From Takakia lepidozioides (Eukaryota > Streptophyta > Takakiopsida > Takakiales > Takakiaceae): a DNA stretch of 60,000 bases. Below, piece after piece: positions 26,101 to 36,163 of this stretch (the stretch's first letter is position 1; every line of letters starts with the position of its first letter). The position numbers were made by a program, and so were the translations under genes. The DNA lies in NCBI GenBank assembly GCA_030704615.1, contig CM060733.1:60762001-60822000 (forward strand), read 5' to 3'. The notes below the pieces were generated by a model. That model was given only the letters and a program-made list of their open reading frames with translations. It did not search any database and was not told the origin of the DNA.

Positions 26101-28107
26101 TATGAGAGAGAATATTAGAGAGCAATAAATGCTGCTGTCTTTGCTTTGTGAGTAGGAACTACTCAATTTCAACCTCCCCGAGCCACATTTACTGTATCAC
26201 TGGCTAGGTATGGATCAGAGAAGGAGTCTCTTCATTGAGTCTCTCTGAAAATAGTCCTTACAGAATCTTCATCATTGATTCGTGCATTTTAGATTGATTG
26301 CAGGCTGCAGACCCATCCAGTTGGTTCATTTTGCAAAGCAAATTTTCTACCTGTCAAAGTAATGGTATAAAATTCACTATGCATTCCGCCCCTTAGCCGT
26401 TGTAATCTGAGCTTTCACAGGATTGGGATTGGGGCTATGGTTTGTTATTACAGGGTTTGGAAGTGAACGAGTTGCCATTAGCGCAAATTGGCCCACTATT
26501 TGAGCATCACAATATGTTCCCAGCCAGAACTAACACAGGTATGTGTGTGGCGTGATTAGTGAAGAAAGTTTTCTTTCATCTTACCCCGTTTAGCAGATGT
26601 CTCCACAAACTGGAACGTATCTTACGGGCATGTGCTGTAGGTTCTAGATAGGGTGTTGGATGACAAAAGAATTGAAAACGAGGGAAGCTCTAAGGACAAA
26701 AGGCAAAACCAGTTTTTGGGTCTGTAATCGCAGCCTGGTACAGAACGCCAGTTTTGTGCAATAAGACGTGCCAGTTTTGAAAAAGTAATTTCTCGCATAT
26801 CCTCACATTGCATTTGTTTGTGACCAGAGTTTGTGCAAATTTTGTCTCCCAAGCACCTGCGTATGCGTGTGTGGGAGCGTGGTGCAGGTAAGGCCTCATC
26901 TTTGAATGCTCTAAACGGAGTGTTTTCTTTTGAATTACTAACTTTCAGCTTTTCAATCATGGGTTTTCAAGCAATCTCTTGTAGTATAATCCCTTTCCGG
27001 AATGAATAAACGCATTTTTTCTAACATCTGGATAGACTCACGACAATTCACGTATTGCAATGAATCGAAAGCTGCCCATCGCAGCTTTTATCTCATTATG
27101 CTCTTGGGAATGGCAGGGGCTACACTAGCTTGTGGGACAGGAGCATGTGCAGTGGTTGTAGCAGCAATCTTGGAAGGTCGAGCAGAACGGGTAAGACTTG
27201 GGAGTTGTGACATTGAGTCGGATTTCATTGTTGGATGAATGGGTGGGACTCCGCAGACTCTGTCTGGAGGCTCCTATCATTCTTGCAAATCTTAACTTGT
27301 AGAGGCTGCAGAGAAAGACAGAAATTAGTTTAACAATGTCCAAGGTCAAGGGCTGAGGACATAAAATATTACTCCTCTGACCAGAGAACCAATTTTATAA
27401 TAAAAGAAAGAGAGTATCTAAGAAATAAAATTTTGTGATGGCCGCAGTGGCCATATGAGAAGAGGGGAAAAGGACACTTAGCCACAAAATAGTGTCCTGG
27501 ATTGAAGGGCCACTTACTAATCGCAAGGGGAAATATCATTATGACAATCCTTGAGGGAAATCTTGTACCCATTGAGAGAAAGCCCGCCCAGTAGTCCAAC
27601 TGCAGGGGTGGCGGATGATTGGTGGCTTGAAGTACATCCATGAAGTAACTATGGAATACTAGAGTAACCACCAAGCCACCAAGCATGTGGATGAGTACGA
27701 GGTGGAGGCAGTGCTTAAGTCGAGGAGGTTCAACAATCGAGAAACAAAGTATCTCGTGAAACTTAACTTCCCTCCGCCTCCGATTCGCCTGCCGTTCATA
27801 CCGATTCCTAGCTTTACCAAGCCCAATGCAGGAACCATGTGCTAGCAAGTTCATCTATCCTAGAAGGATAGTCCACCACCTTGCATAACACTCTTATATC
27901 ATACAGTCTCTGATAACCAGGCGTTTTCCTTGGCTTCATGTGGCAGGAGCCTCTGTTCTGGTACTAAATATGGTGTGGTTTGACTTGCAGAAATGTGTCG
28001 TTGATCTGCCTGGGGGCCCTCTTGACATTGAATGGAGAGAAAGTAATAACCATGTCTACATGACTGGACCTGCACAGGTGGTCTTTTCAGGTTCTGTCTA
28101 CCTGTAA
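23108..28107 (+). CDS. DAPF: Diaminopimelate epimerase, chloroplast type, 10 exons, complete
   Basis: This enzyme converts LL- to meso-diaminopimelate in plastid lysine synthesis. Exons: 23108-23323, 23850-23900, 24184-24351, 24632-24702, 24809-24866, 25671-25853, 26454-26538, 26828-26887, 27117-27190, 27991-28107; total 1083 bases, 360 aa, as in plants. Exon 1 encodes a 72-residue head rich in Ala/Ser and basic residues, a likely transit peptide. Family motifs follow: [13 protein letters not shown] (exon 2), [18 protein letters not shown] (exon 3), MCGNGIRC with the first catalytic Cys (exon 4), [13 protein letters not shown] (exon 6), MFPARTNT (exon 7), and [21 protein letters not shown] with the second catalytic Cys (exon 9). 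All junctions are GT-AG and in phase. The long introns 5 (24867-25670) and 9 (27191-27990) carry repeats and retroelement debris. Confidence 0.96.
25230..25366 (+). repeat. Repeat module, copy 1, in DapF intron 5
   Basis: A ~137-base module containing tagccttgtggccatagacc, tttgtgaggagctcactcca and a guanine-rich end recurs at 25967-26103 in intron 6. A partial third copy lies at 25456-25512, running into a GT microsatellite. Confidence 0.75.
25510..25561. repeat. GT/GC/GA microsatellite
   Basis: Runs of gtgtgtgtgtgtgtg, gcgcgcgtgcgcgtgtg and gagagagagagaga lie within DapF intron 5. This is simple sequence directly abutting the partial repeat copy at 25456-25512. Confidence 0.95.
25967..26103 (+). 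repeat. Repeat module, copy 2, in DapF intron 6
   Basis: Same ~137-base module as 25230-25366 (tagccttgtggccatagacc, tttgtgaggggctcactctg), at a rough estimate 80-85% alike. Presence in two neighbouring introns suggests a small mobile repeat or an old duplication. Confidence 0.75.
27600..27790 (+). pseudogene. Chromodomain remnant of a Ty3/gypsy chromovirus in DapF intron 9
   Basis: The plus strand at about 27684-27765 reads [17 protein letters not shown] followed by RETKYLVKL. This is the chromodomain at the C-terminus of chromovirus integrases (usual form DEYEVEAILxxRxxxxxxxYLVKWKGY). The conserved K-W-K-G-Y end is lost after LVK. Upstream sequence is interrupted by stops. It is in the same orientation as DapF but is intronic, between exons at 27190 and 27991. 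Confidence 0.7.
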
Positions 28108-28993
28108 GCAGTGGTTACTTCATCTGGAGATAGTGAGTTCAACTTGGTACCTCTGTAAATCAAATGGACATGCTGGCCACATGTTTACAAGCAAGGACAG
28201 TCCTTGCATTCTCTGAGCTGCTTCCATAGTTTTGTAATGTTTGTTGGAAAGATGTATCAAGGTATTGGTTCAGGTTTATATTGGACATTGGTGTGCACAA
28301 CAGCAGATATGCACTAAATCTACCTTCAGAAAATAGAAGAGACTCAGCACTCGGCATGAGCAACCAGGATAATTGAAGGTTACTTGCATGAATGACATAT
28401 GTGGAATTAACTGACATCGGCAAATCAGATTCTGTTTCAGTATGCAAAGATATGTTTTGTTTGTGAATGCCTTCTTTTCTAATTCCTTGTCCCGATCCAA
28501 AAATGGCTATGGAACATTTGCGTGAGTGGAGCGCCGCAATCTGCAGTGAGAGAGAGGGACTCTCATGGACATATTGCTTCATCTCTCTCAAGTTTGGCAG
28601 GTTCCTACACACCCAGTATCTGCTTCTGTGCTCTCACCTAAGCAGCTTTGATAGTCCCAAAGCCTCCTAAGCTTTCCAAAGAACTCTCAAATGCCCAGAT
28701 CGGGTTCTTCAAAAGAGTCAAACAGATGATAATAGACCATCCAGCCATGGAAGCTACACCTCCCCTTCTTCCCTCCAGGCAGACTATGTTGTCACCTAAC
28801 AGCTTCCTTATTACAACATAAGCCTGCTCCGAAACCCATGCGCGCAAACATAAGAAAGAATTTGATTTTCAGTCTGACTCTGAATGTAGATCTACTACTT
28901 TGGTGTCCTCAATAACCACGTCATGATACTTGGTTTCTTCTATCTAGATACTCAGTTATCCCCAATATATCCACCACTACTTACATAAACCAC
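28108..28993. other. DapF 3' flank, no gene seen
   Basis: The start should be the DapF 3' UTR. Several open frames on both strands have no recognisable protein content. No RNA gene or repeat was recognised up to the inverted repeat arm. Confidence 0.5.
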
Positions 28994-29464
28994 GTAGACC
29001 TTATTGAGCTTATAATTAATAGATCTATGGTTCTTGTTTTCTTTTCTTTTAGGGCCTTGCGTCTGCGTCTGCAGAGCCCCCTAGCTAGTAATAAGCTACT
29101 AATTTAGTAAGTAAGTAATTACTTAAGTAGGAAGAGCCCGGCTCTCCTATATATTATATCCTGTGAGGGCGGTGCGACCTTTCTTGAAGCCAGCCTTCAA
29201 GTGGCAGGACCCTTGGGGGGTGGGACACGTGGCAGACCCTAATCAGGCCCACTCCCACCACTTGAGACCTGTCCCCAACTTAAGAGGTATCATCATCCCC
29301 TATTTAATAGCTATCAACTTCCTGCTGTCTTTTTTCGGACCCTTCATTTCGTTTATTAATACAGGTGGCCTTATTACATTGGCCCCCTCTTTTAACTCCT
29401 GGACCACACTAATTCTTGGACCACTCTAGAATTAACCGGGCCCGAATGAAACTGCTTTACATAT
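28994..29464 (+). repeat. Left arm of a 471-base inverted repeat
   Basis: The arm starts gtagaccttattgagcttat and ends aaactgctttacatat. Its reverse complement recurs at 29773-30244 with roughly 90% identity by eye. It includes the landmark gcagagccccctagctagta and a TATA-like ctcctatatattata. Confidence 0.93.
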
Positions 29465-29489
29465 ACCATTCAAGAAGTGAAATCCATAC

Positions 29490-29735
29490 ACATCATTATT
29501 TCTTATTTTTTATTTTAATTTGAAAATGCAAACACCCCAGCCTGAGTCACCACTCACAAATCAGGCCCAATAAAGTAACATGGCCATAGGGCGCCAAATC
29601 ACAATGTTCAAAGGACACTGCCACAGGGAAAGGAGAAGATTCGATTATACCAAACCCGACAAGGTAGCAGGATTTGAACCCAGAACCACCCGGGTGGCAC
29701 TATCCAACTAAGCTACCCACATGTGGTTGATTACT
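29490..29735 (-). mobile_element. tRNA-derived SINE in the loop of the inverted repeat
   Basis: On the minus strand the A box is TAGCTTAGTTGG (about 29712) and the B box is GGTTCAAATCC (about 29675), both near perfect. A body of about 160 bases follows, ending in an A-rich tail on the same strand (aaattaaaataaaaaataag, about 29500-29519). This is a full pol III SINE layout. It is not called a tRNA gene because the acceptor arm does not pair and the transcript runs on into a SINE-like body and tail. Confidence 0.6.
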
Positions 29736-29772
29736 CAAAAACTAAACATCTCTTCTTATACAAAACTGTCCA

Positions 29773-30244
29773 ATATGTAAAGCAGTTTCATTCGGGCCCG
29801 GTTAATTCTAGAGTGGTCCAGGAATTAGCGTGGTCCAGGAGTTGAAAGAGGAGGCCAATGTAATAAGGCCACATGTATTAATTAACGAAATGAAGGGTCC
29901 GAAGAAAAGACAGCAGGAAGTTGATAGCTATTAAATAGGGGATGGTGATACCTATTAAGTTGGGAACAGGTGTCAAGTGGTGGGAGTGGGCCTGATTAGG
30001 GTCTGCCACCTGTCCCACCCCCCCTCTAGAAGAGTCCCGCCACTTGAAGGATGACTTCTAGAAAGGTCCCACCGCCCTCACATGGTATATATAGGAGAGC
30101 CGGGCTCTTCCTACTTAAGTAAGTAATTATTTACTTACTAATTTAGTAGCTTATTACTAGCTAGGGGGCTCTGCAGACGCAGGCTCCAAAATAAATAAAA
30201 ACAAGAACCATAGATCTATTAATTATAAGCTCAATAAGGTCTAC
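29773..30244 (-). repeat. Right arm of the inverted repeat
   Basis: Reverse complement of 28994-29464, separated from it by a ~308-base loop. On the plus strand it contains a TATA-like motif followed by a short leader-like sequence (tatataggagagccgggctc, about 30089-30108). It abuts the end of the F-box/kelch coding sequence at 30244/30245, and the last 28 codons of that open frame (30161-30244) are arm-derived. Confidence 0.93.
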
Positions 30245-31440
30245 ATACAGATTATCGCACCATCTTGCAATCCAATATTTGTCCTGCCCGGAATAACTTG
30301 CAAAGAAGTTGCGCAATAGTTTATCAGGAACTTTCGGCAGCTGCCTCCATTCTCGAGTGGAGACATTCAATTCCAATAAACATAGAGTGCTCCGCCCAAC
30401 AACACCCCAAGTAGTCCCAGCTACCACCTTGCAGCCCTGCCTTGCCAAATACATAGCTTTTTGGTGGAAATGATGGGGCATATGTGTCCTAATCTCCGTC
30501 CAAACTCCGGTGCCAATGTTGTAAGCAAACAACTGGTAGAAGGGCGATAGTGCAATGCGTTCAGTGCCCCATGTGTAATTGTAATCCTCACTGTAGATCA
30601 TCACATACATGACGTTGCAACATTTGGTAGTGCCTGTCGTCATATTATGTCGTCCATGACATCGCTCACCTAGCGCCATGTTTCCCGTCTCATTCCACGA
30701 GTTGGAGATGGAGTCGTAGACCAAAGTTCTATGCATTTCGACTCCTTCGGTAGACTCTACTACAACCCTAATGAGCTTGTACCCTCCGGTACTGCTATCC
30801 ATCACCAATTCATTATGAAAACTCCGATCGCGATGTTCTGGCGCTTTAGGTAAGCGTCTGCCACTCTTTGAGATCGGATTGAACACGATGATGTACGAAT
30901 CCCCACGTAATGGATTCATTGCGATGGAAAACAACCCTCCATCTGTAGATTCGGAGGGCCACTTGCTCCAATTGTCGGATGTCAACAGCCCGCTGCAAGC
31001 GGCTCACCGCCGAGAGCTCTAAAGCTTTTGCAGCCGTAGGTCCAAGCTCTTGCAGGTGCTGCTGGACTGCCATGAACGGTGTAACCACAACCTAATGTCG
31101 GCATATCTTTTGTGCAAGGTCTAAGGAATGTGAGGTCTATCTGGTGCTCGTTGCACATGCCACTTGCGGATGGATATAGAACCTCCATATAGTGACCTCT
31201 GTTCTTTGCACCGCTCCCCATATAAATAAGAAGAATGGCTCTATATGATCAGACCGACTTGGTTGCGGAGATGCAGAAAACCCGAAGTTGTTGGCAGGAT
31301 CGCCATCGCTTGCACACCATCAGTAAGCGGCAAAGGTTTCTGCAAGATAAGCATGCCAACACTCTGTCCAGTAAGTCGGACAACAGCCTACTCCACACCT
31401 CACTGTCCATAACCATTGGTGGATCATGAGAGAGAGCCAA
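30245..31440 (-). pseudogene. F-box/kelch-repeat protein gene, disrupted
   Basis: Transcribed leftward. The N-terminal open part (31440 to 31249) encodes an F-box: VWSRLLSDLLDRVLACLSC followed by RNLCRLLMVCKRWRS. The linker (about 31250-30985) is open only piecewise in three different frames, with several stops. The kelch-like C-terminal part (30985 leftward) is a long open frame: YIIVFNPISKSGRRLP, TLVYDSISNSWNETGNM, QLFAYNIGTGVWTEIRTH, CLLELNVSTREWRQLPKVP. The frame then runs into the inverted repeat arm and ends with foreign residues. An intron could hide part of the linker break, but no clear GT-AG pair restores one frame. Intact relatives are substrate receptors of SCF ubiquitin ligases. 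Most likely a pseudogene. Confidence 0.75.
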
Positions 31441-32084
31441 GTGGCCACAATCCTTGGGTAGAGCATCCTCACAGCCGTCCTATCGCGAAGCTCAAGACTT
31501 CAAGATTTTTCCGGTAGCCACAACTGTCAGTCGCACCAAAAACTCGCAATCAAGGAAGCAATTGGGAGTCTACAGAGCTTAACTAATATGCAAGGATCAA
31601 GTTTGGGTTTGCATAAATATAGCACTTGCTTGTTTACTAAATTCGCCACACACTTTTACTGGTGTTCATGCATACCAAATTTAACCCCTCGCTACTAATA
31701 AGAAAGCCAATCCAGTTTTGGTTTTAGGTCTGCCATAAAAATCTTGGCCTGTAGATCAGGCTGATCAGAAGCACTAGGCTTAACATGAATTTATCGTTGT
31801 GGATACGCCAAGTCTTTGACTGGGACTCGCGGACCTATAGTACATCAAGAGTTCCCTTTGTGGGCAGTGCAGGCCAAGTGAGAGCTTTTGGACATGAATA
31901 GGCCTATAGACAAAGGAGATACCTCCTCCGTCTATCTATAAGCACCACCAACTAATTTGATGTTTCATACTAGCATCCTTACAAATAGCAAATCTCTACA
32001 GACCGTGGTGCCATATCAGAGTCACCAAAGAGGAAGGACACAAGAAAGATGTCACCTTTGATAGCGCATAGTCATGCTTTGATT
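31441..32084. other. Gene-poor interval upstream of the F-box pseudogene
   Basis: The part next to 31440 would be the old promoter. No gene, RNA or repeat was recognised. Confidence 0.4.
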
Positions 32085-32277
32085 TGGTCGGTCGTTGGTA
32101 GCCCAGTGGTTGGGTGTTTGTGCCTTGCATGTGCATAACCTAGGTGATCCTAGGTTCAATCCTTCAACATGTGCCTTCAGACCGTCCATTGGGCCCTCGA
32201 TGGCCTGTGTGTTGAGCAGTAGGCTCTGTAAATTCACTGGACGTTAAAGAATCTTTATCTTTATCTTTATCTTTATG
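32085..32277 (+). mobile_element. tRNA-derived SINE, family B, copy 1
   Basis: The A box is TGGTAGCCCAGTGG (32096-32109) and the B box is GGTTCAATCC (about 32152), both excellent. The body contains ccgtccattgggccctcgat and gtgttgagcagtag. The 3' end is a (TCTTTA)n simple tail (32251-32276). A second copy at 42039-42235 is about 90% alike over the body. No target site duplication was seen for this copy. Confidence 0.8.
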
Positions 32278-33169
32278 GTAAGCAAGTTTGCAATTGGGAT
32301 ACTTCCGTGGAGATGGACATGGGAGGAGAGGGCAAACTGAAAAGGTGTGTGTGTACATGAAGTACACCTCGTCCTACATGCTAGTTGCAGCTTGGTCCAA
32401 CAGGGTTTTGATAAAGCATTGTTATCTTGGGTAGAAGGGTGTGGGAAATGATTTGTTTAGGAAGAAGAGACCTTCAATTGTCTCTCAAGATACAGTGTGA
32501 TGGTTGGTAGTAAATGCTACTCCTGGTAGACAAAAACTAGCACAAACCAAGCAAGTAACCTACCTTGTCTGTAGTCGCTTCTAGTTTGGCAAGCCCCCTG
32601 AATCAGCTGAGTATACATGAAAAGATTTGAGGCAATTAAACTGCACCAAGAAAGTATTGTCCTTCATGCCTCCCTCACATCGCTCAGCTCCACTTTCACA
32701 AGAGAAGCAGCTAAAAAACTGATCCCACCTAGCCATGTGAGTGGCCTGGGACTATAAAAATCCCTACAAATAACTTTTTGCAGAAAGAGACAGCAAGTAG
32801 TTAGAGAATCTCTCTTGTTGAGACACACCATCCAGAGAAATGAAGGTGAAAAGAGCATTAAACTTAATATCCACAAGTACATAACCTCCAAAAGCAAACT
32901 AGGTTCTACATGTGCTTCGTGAACCCAACTATTCCCCAATCCAATCTGCATGGGACAAAAACTTATCTTCTTTCTCCATCATCATCACATCATCACCCAC
33001 ATCTTCAACCCTACTAAGAGTAACTTGCCAATATTTCCCAACAAAGTGTTTAACAGCAACAAGTTCCGACGAAGAACTAAGCTAGCATCGAGTGTTCAAG
33101 CTCCTAACCTACACCTGATGCAAAGACTCGTGCAAATATCTTTTATCTTTGTCGGATTCAATGAAAATC
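32278..33169. other. Gene-poor interval
   Basis: No recognisable coding content, RNA gene or repeat. Scattered short open frames on both strands lack family motifs. Confidence 0.4.
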
Positions 33170-33243
33170 AATTACTCTTCGGATCACTCCTAGGAGATGG
33201 CTCACTGCGGCAGCAAATAGCTAAAGGTTACAAGAATGCAAGG
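33150..33243 (+). pseudogene. Possible LAGLIDADG homing-endonuclease-like fragment
   Basis: The plus-strand frame ends NENQLLFGSLLGDGSLRQQ, then IAKGYKNAR and a stop. 'FGxLLGDGxL ... NARF' is the signature of the first LAGLIDADG helix region in many organellar intron endonucleases and in the few nuclear plant LAGLIDADG proteins. Only one motif is present. The upstream ~60 residues of the same frame do not look related, and the stop comes just after NAR. It could be an organelle-derived scrap, an exon edge (a gtaac follows), or chance. Confidence 0.3.
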
Positions 33244-34370
33244 TAACCCCGTTCGTCATAGCCACATGTAGGAGGAAAACTCTTGGTGGCTCTTCCAATA
33301 CGATGGTATTTCACACATAGCCTCTACATGTCTCTACCTCCTCTAACCATAACCACAAGATGCTCCTGCAAATTATGACCTTCGCCGTCTTAGAGAATCC
33401 GTGAGGGAAATATAATCTCATGTAGAGACATGCAGGTGTCTGGTACATGTGCACTGTCTTCTGCAAATCACTTAAGGCATCTCACCTCTCCCCACTTGCA
33501 ACACATAACCTATTAGTCTACCTGGCTGTCACACAGACTCTCAGTAGACATCCTTAGATGAAAATCTCAAATGGAGGATGCTCAACCCTATTGTGACAAG
33601 TGAGATAACCTTTGTATTTGACTTCCTAAGTAATTCCAGCAATGTTCTCAATTCCTAAGATGTAGACCACAGACAGCTTGATGGCCTATCCTGGGATATT
33701 CTAAACGGGCCAGCTATCTCAGTTGTTAGAGGTTTGACTTGTAAAGAGTTAGCTTCCACAATAGAGTAGTTATAGACACAGTTGTGCCACCTAGAAGCTC
33801 TGTTCATAAAGCAGGGCTGGGGAAAGGAATTTGCAAATGAGAGCAGTTGCTAGGTGTACTCACTCTGAAATAAAAAAAAATTGAAAGTCAACAGTCTCAA
33901 GAGTCAGGTGTCATTTGACCTCCCTTACTTGGCAGAGCTTGTTGCTCATAAATCGCTCACATGCAGCAGTGGTACAGTAAAGAGGGCAGTTGTATATCTG
34001 AGTTTCTTCGGCAGAAATTGGACCTTGTCAATTGTCTTGCTGCTGAGAAACTGAATATTGTCTTGTGGTTGTTGGTTGCACTGGTGCAGTATCTGCCATG
34101 TGAGTGTGGTTGGGTGGCCATCTCGTGTTAGGTGCCTATGGAGCCCGGACTGGAACAGCGGACCAGCCCATCAGAGAAGAACGTAACCGCTGAACCTTCG
34201 GGGCTGATCTTTACGGACACTTGCAGGTGACAAGAACTGGGCAAGCTGGTGGTTTCAAGAAGCTAGTGATTCGTGAAGAAGGGGGCAGTGTGCGACAAGA
34301 AAAAGAAGCATGCCTGAATTGAGGAGAAGGACAGATGATTTGGACAGAGGGCCTGAGATCTGAATAGGAT
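33244..34370. other. Gene-poor interval upstream of the retrotransposon
   Basis: No coding content recognised. The right part may already contain the retrotransposon LTR, whose start cannot be fixed because the 3' LTR is missing. Confidence 0.4.
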
Positions 34371-34811
34371 GTGTGATATGTGCATAGAGGAGATGAGAAT
34401 ATATCATGGTGTGGCGGTTGGGTGGACCGGAGGAGTAATCCGGTACTGTGCTGTCAAGAATAGATAAGGTAGAGATGAGCGGTGGGTTTTCTTGCTGACT
34501 GAAATCAGAACGTGATGCCTTCTCTACCTAGAGTGTACAAGCTGTGAATAGAGTTCTAATCAGGTTTATACTGGGCTTGAACTGACCGGAACCCCTGTGA
34601 TAGTGAGGGAGTGTCTTACACTGGCGTTGATTTTCCCTGTTGAATATAATCAAGTGGATAGCTCCTTCCTTTGAGCTTTTGGAATGAGATCAAATGTATG
34701 TGACGTCATGTTATAAAACTGAGAACTGGTTGGATGGAACTGGTGCTATTGTTGAGAACTGGGCAGAACGTGTAGAAGTGTTAGGGTTGAAATAAAGACA
34801 CAGCAGTGATA
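34371..34811 (+). mobile_element. Probable 5' LTR (3' part certain, start guessed)
   Basis: A primer binding site at 34814 implies that an LTR ends just upstream. The region has an AATAAA signal (34791-34796) shortly before the end, as expected for an LTR R/U5 region. The start at 34371 (tgtgatatgtg) is only a TG dinucleotide chosen at a plausible length. No partner LTR is in the window. Confidence 0.35.
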
Positions 34812-34813
34812 AG

Positions 34814-34828
34814 TGGTATCAGAACGCG
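34814..34828 (+). other. Primer binding site (initiator tRNA-Met type)
   Basis: TGGTATCAGAACGCG matches the common plant retrotransposon PBS TGGTATCAGAGC with one mismatch in the first 12 bases. It lies upstream of a Gag start at 34923 (MPPSYGGRARNRN). Confidence 0.8.
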
Positions 34829-34922
34829 ATTCAGCGATCGGGGAGAGCAGATCGTGGAATTTTGAAATTTCCATAAATATTCAGAGGAAGCCAAGATACA
34901 GACAGCTGCGTGCAGCTCCGTG

Positions 34923-34982
34923 ATGCCGCCAAGCTATGGTGGTCGCGCCAGAAACAGGAACGTCGTGAACACAAGAAACCAC
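34923..34982 (+). pseudogene. gag: Gag N-terminal stub
   Basis: The frame starts MPPSYGGRARNRNVVNTRN, a basic Gag N-terminus of gypsy type, then loses similarity where the inverted segment begins. Confidence 0.55.
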
Positions 34983-35330
34983 CTGTGGATAGTTGGGCTA
35001 TGTTTAAGACACGAGCCCGAGTCACAATCCTCTGTGCCCTTATCTCACTTTCAAAGTTACAAGCCAAGCGATAGGCCTCTGCTTCTGTTCGAGGATTGTG
35101 GGCCTTGACTTTATATTTAAGGGAATCATTCAGGCCATCCACAAAGAAATCAACCCTGTCTTCTTCACTCAGGGAAGGAAAGTAGCTTGCGTGGGTTTCA
35201 AATCTAGTTTTGAATTCACCAACACTCAAGGTCTCTTGTTTCAACCTGAACAGTTCCACTTTCATCTTGTGTGCATAGTCGCCAGGTAGGTAGTGGGCTA
35301 AGAATTTAAGCCAGTTGCAACGCCATCTTG
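34983..35330 (-). pseudogene. gag: Gag capsid domain (retrotrans_gag), inverted relative to the rest of the element
   Basis: The minus strand here encodes LAHYLPGDYAHKMKVELFRL, then KQETLSVGEFKTRFETHASY and RVDFFVDGLNDSLKYKV. That is the retrotransposon Gag capsid domain, with its typical 'F...L..g.vseF...F......' layout. All other domains of this element are on the plus strand. The segment is flanked by the plus-strand Gag N-terminus on the left and the plus-strand Gag linker (KKRGNWKRFKPYNKRQ frame) on the right. Confidence 0.85.
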
Positions 35331-35640
35331 GCAACCAACTAAGAAAAAGGGGAACTGGAAAAGGTTCAAGCCCTATAACAAGAGGCAGGATGGCTCGAAT
35401 AGTCGAAGGCCATCGCAGGTGGCTGAAGCCCCTGCACGGCTCAGTGCCAAGGAACATGAAGAGCATATGCGCAAATGATTGTGTTTTATCTGCCATGAGT
35501 GGGGTCACGGGGCTAGAGAATGTCCTAAGCGTCAGGCTTGGCAGGCAGCCACAGTGACGGTTCAGAAACCAGCCGAACCTTTGACCATAACTGAAGTGAC
35601 CGATGAAGGGCCAAGTCAGGAAAAAAAAAAAAAAAAACTC
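35331..35640 (+). pseudogene. gag: Gag linker and CCHC zinc knuckle
   Basis: The plus-strand frame gives a basic linker and then CFICHEWGHGARECPKRQ, a CX2CX4HX4C nucleocapsid knuckle. One in-frame stop precedes the knuckle. A run of 18 A residues (about 35621-35638) follows and breaks the frame before protease. Confidence 0.85.
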
Positions 35641-35675
35641 ATATTCGGGTTTCAACAGCAGTTGTTGAGGATCAG

Positions 35676-36163
35676 GTGGCCTACAATCCTAATGTCATTC
35701 GGGTTTATGGCAAGGTAGCTAGATTTGCCACCCAGGTGTTGATAGACACTGGAAGCACTCACAATTTGTTATCCAAGAACTTTGCTGACAACCTGAACCT
35801 GGCTCAAGAAGTTGTGCAGCCTTCCCACATTCTGCTACCCAACGGCGGTGTGGAGTTTACGCACAGACATCTGTCAGACGTGCCAATGATCCTGCAAGGT
35901 GTACACACGACAGCAGATTCGAGGTTTGGGATGGAGCTCGGTACGACTGCATCCTCGGTATGCAGTGGCTGGATCCAGTGGATGCGGTGGTAGCCTGCAA
36001 GCTCGGAACGGCCAGTGGGACTTTGCCAAATGGAGAGGCATTCAATCTTAAAGGTACCAGGGCCCTTCCTAATGTCCCAGTCTTGTCAGCCTTGCAGATA
36101 AAGAGGTACATTCGTAAAGGGGACGCGCAGCTTTTTGCCGTTGGCGTGCATGAACCATCATGA
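35676..36163 (+). pseudogene. pol: Retroviral-type aspartic protease domain, frameshifted
   Basis: ATQVLIDTGSTHNLLSKNFA carries the catalytic D-T-G. The frame shifts near 35920, after which YDCILGMQWLDPVDAVV (the usual C-terminal LGMxWL block) continues in the next frame to a stop at 36163. The linker to RT (LDVLMHEYVDMFPVELPGMPP) has one in-frame stop at about 36260. Confidence 0.85.

Noticed and set aside
27369-27854. 161-codon minus-strand open frame in DapF intron 9
   Set aside because: It is the shadow of the plus-strand chromodomain remnant and has no protein family character.
29660-29735. tRNA gene on the minus strand
   Set aside because: A and B boxes are good, but acceptor-stem pairing is absent and a SINE body with an A-rich tail follows.
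34831-35655. 274-codon minus-strand open frame taken as one protein
   Set aside because: Only 34983-35330 is coding (inverted Gag capsid). The ends are antisense of the zinc-knuckle region, a poly-A run read as Phe repeats, and leader sequence.
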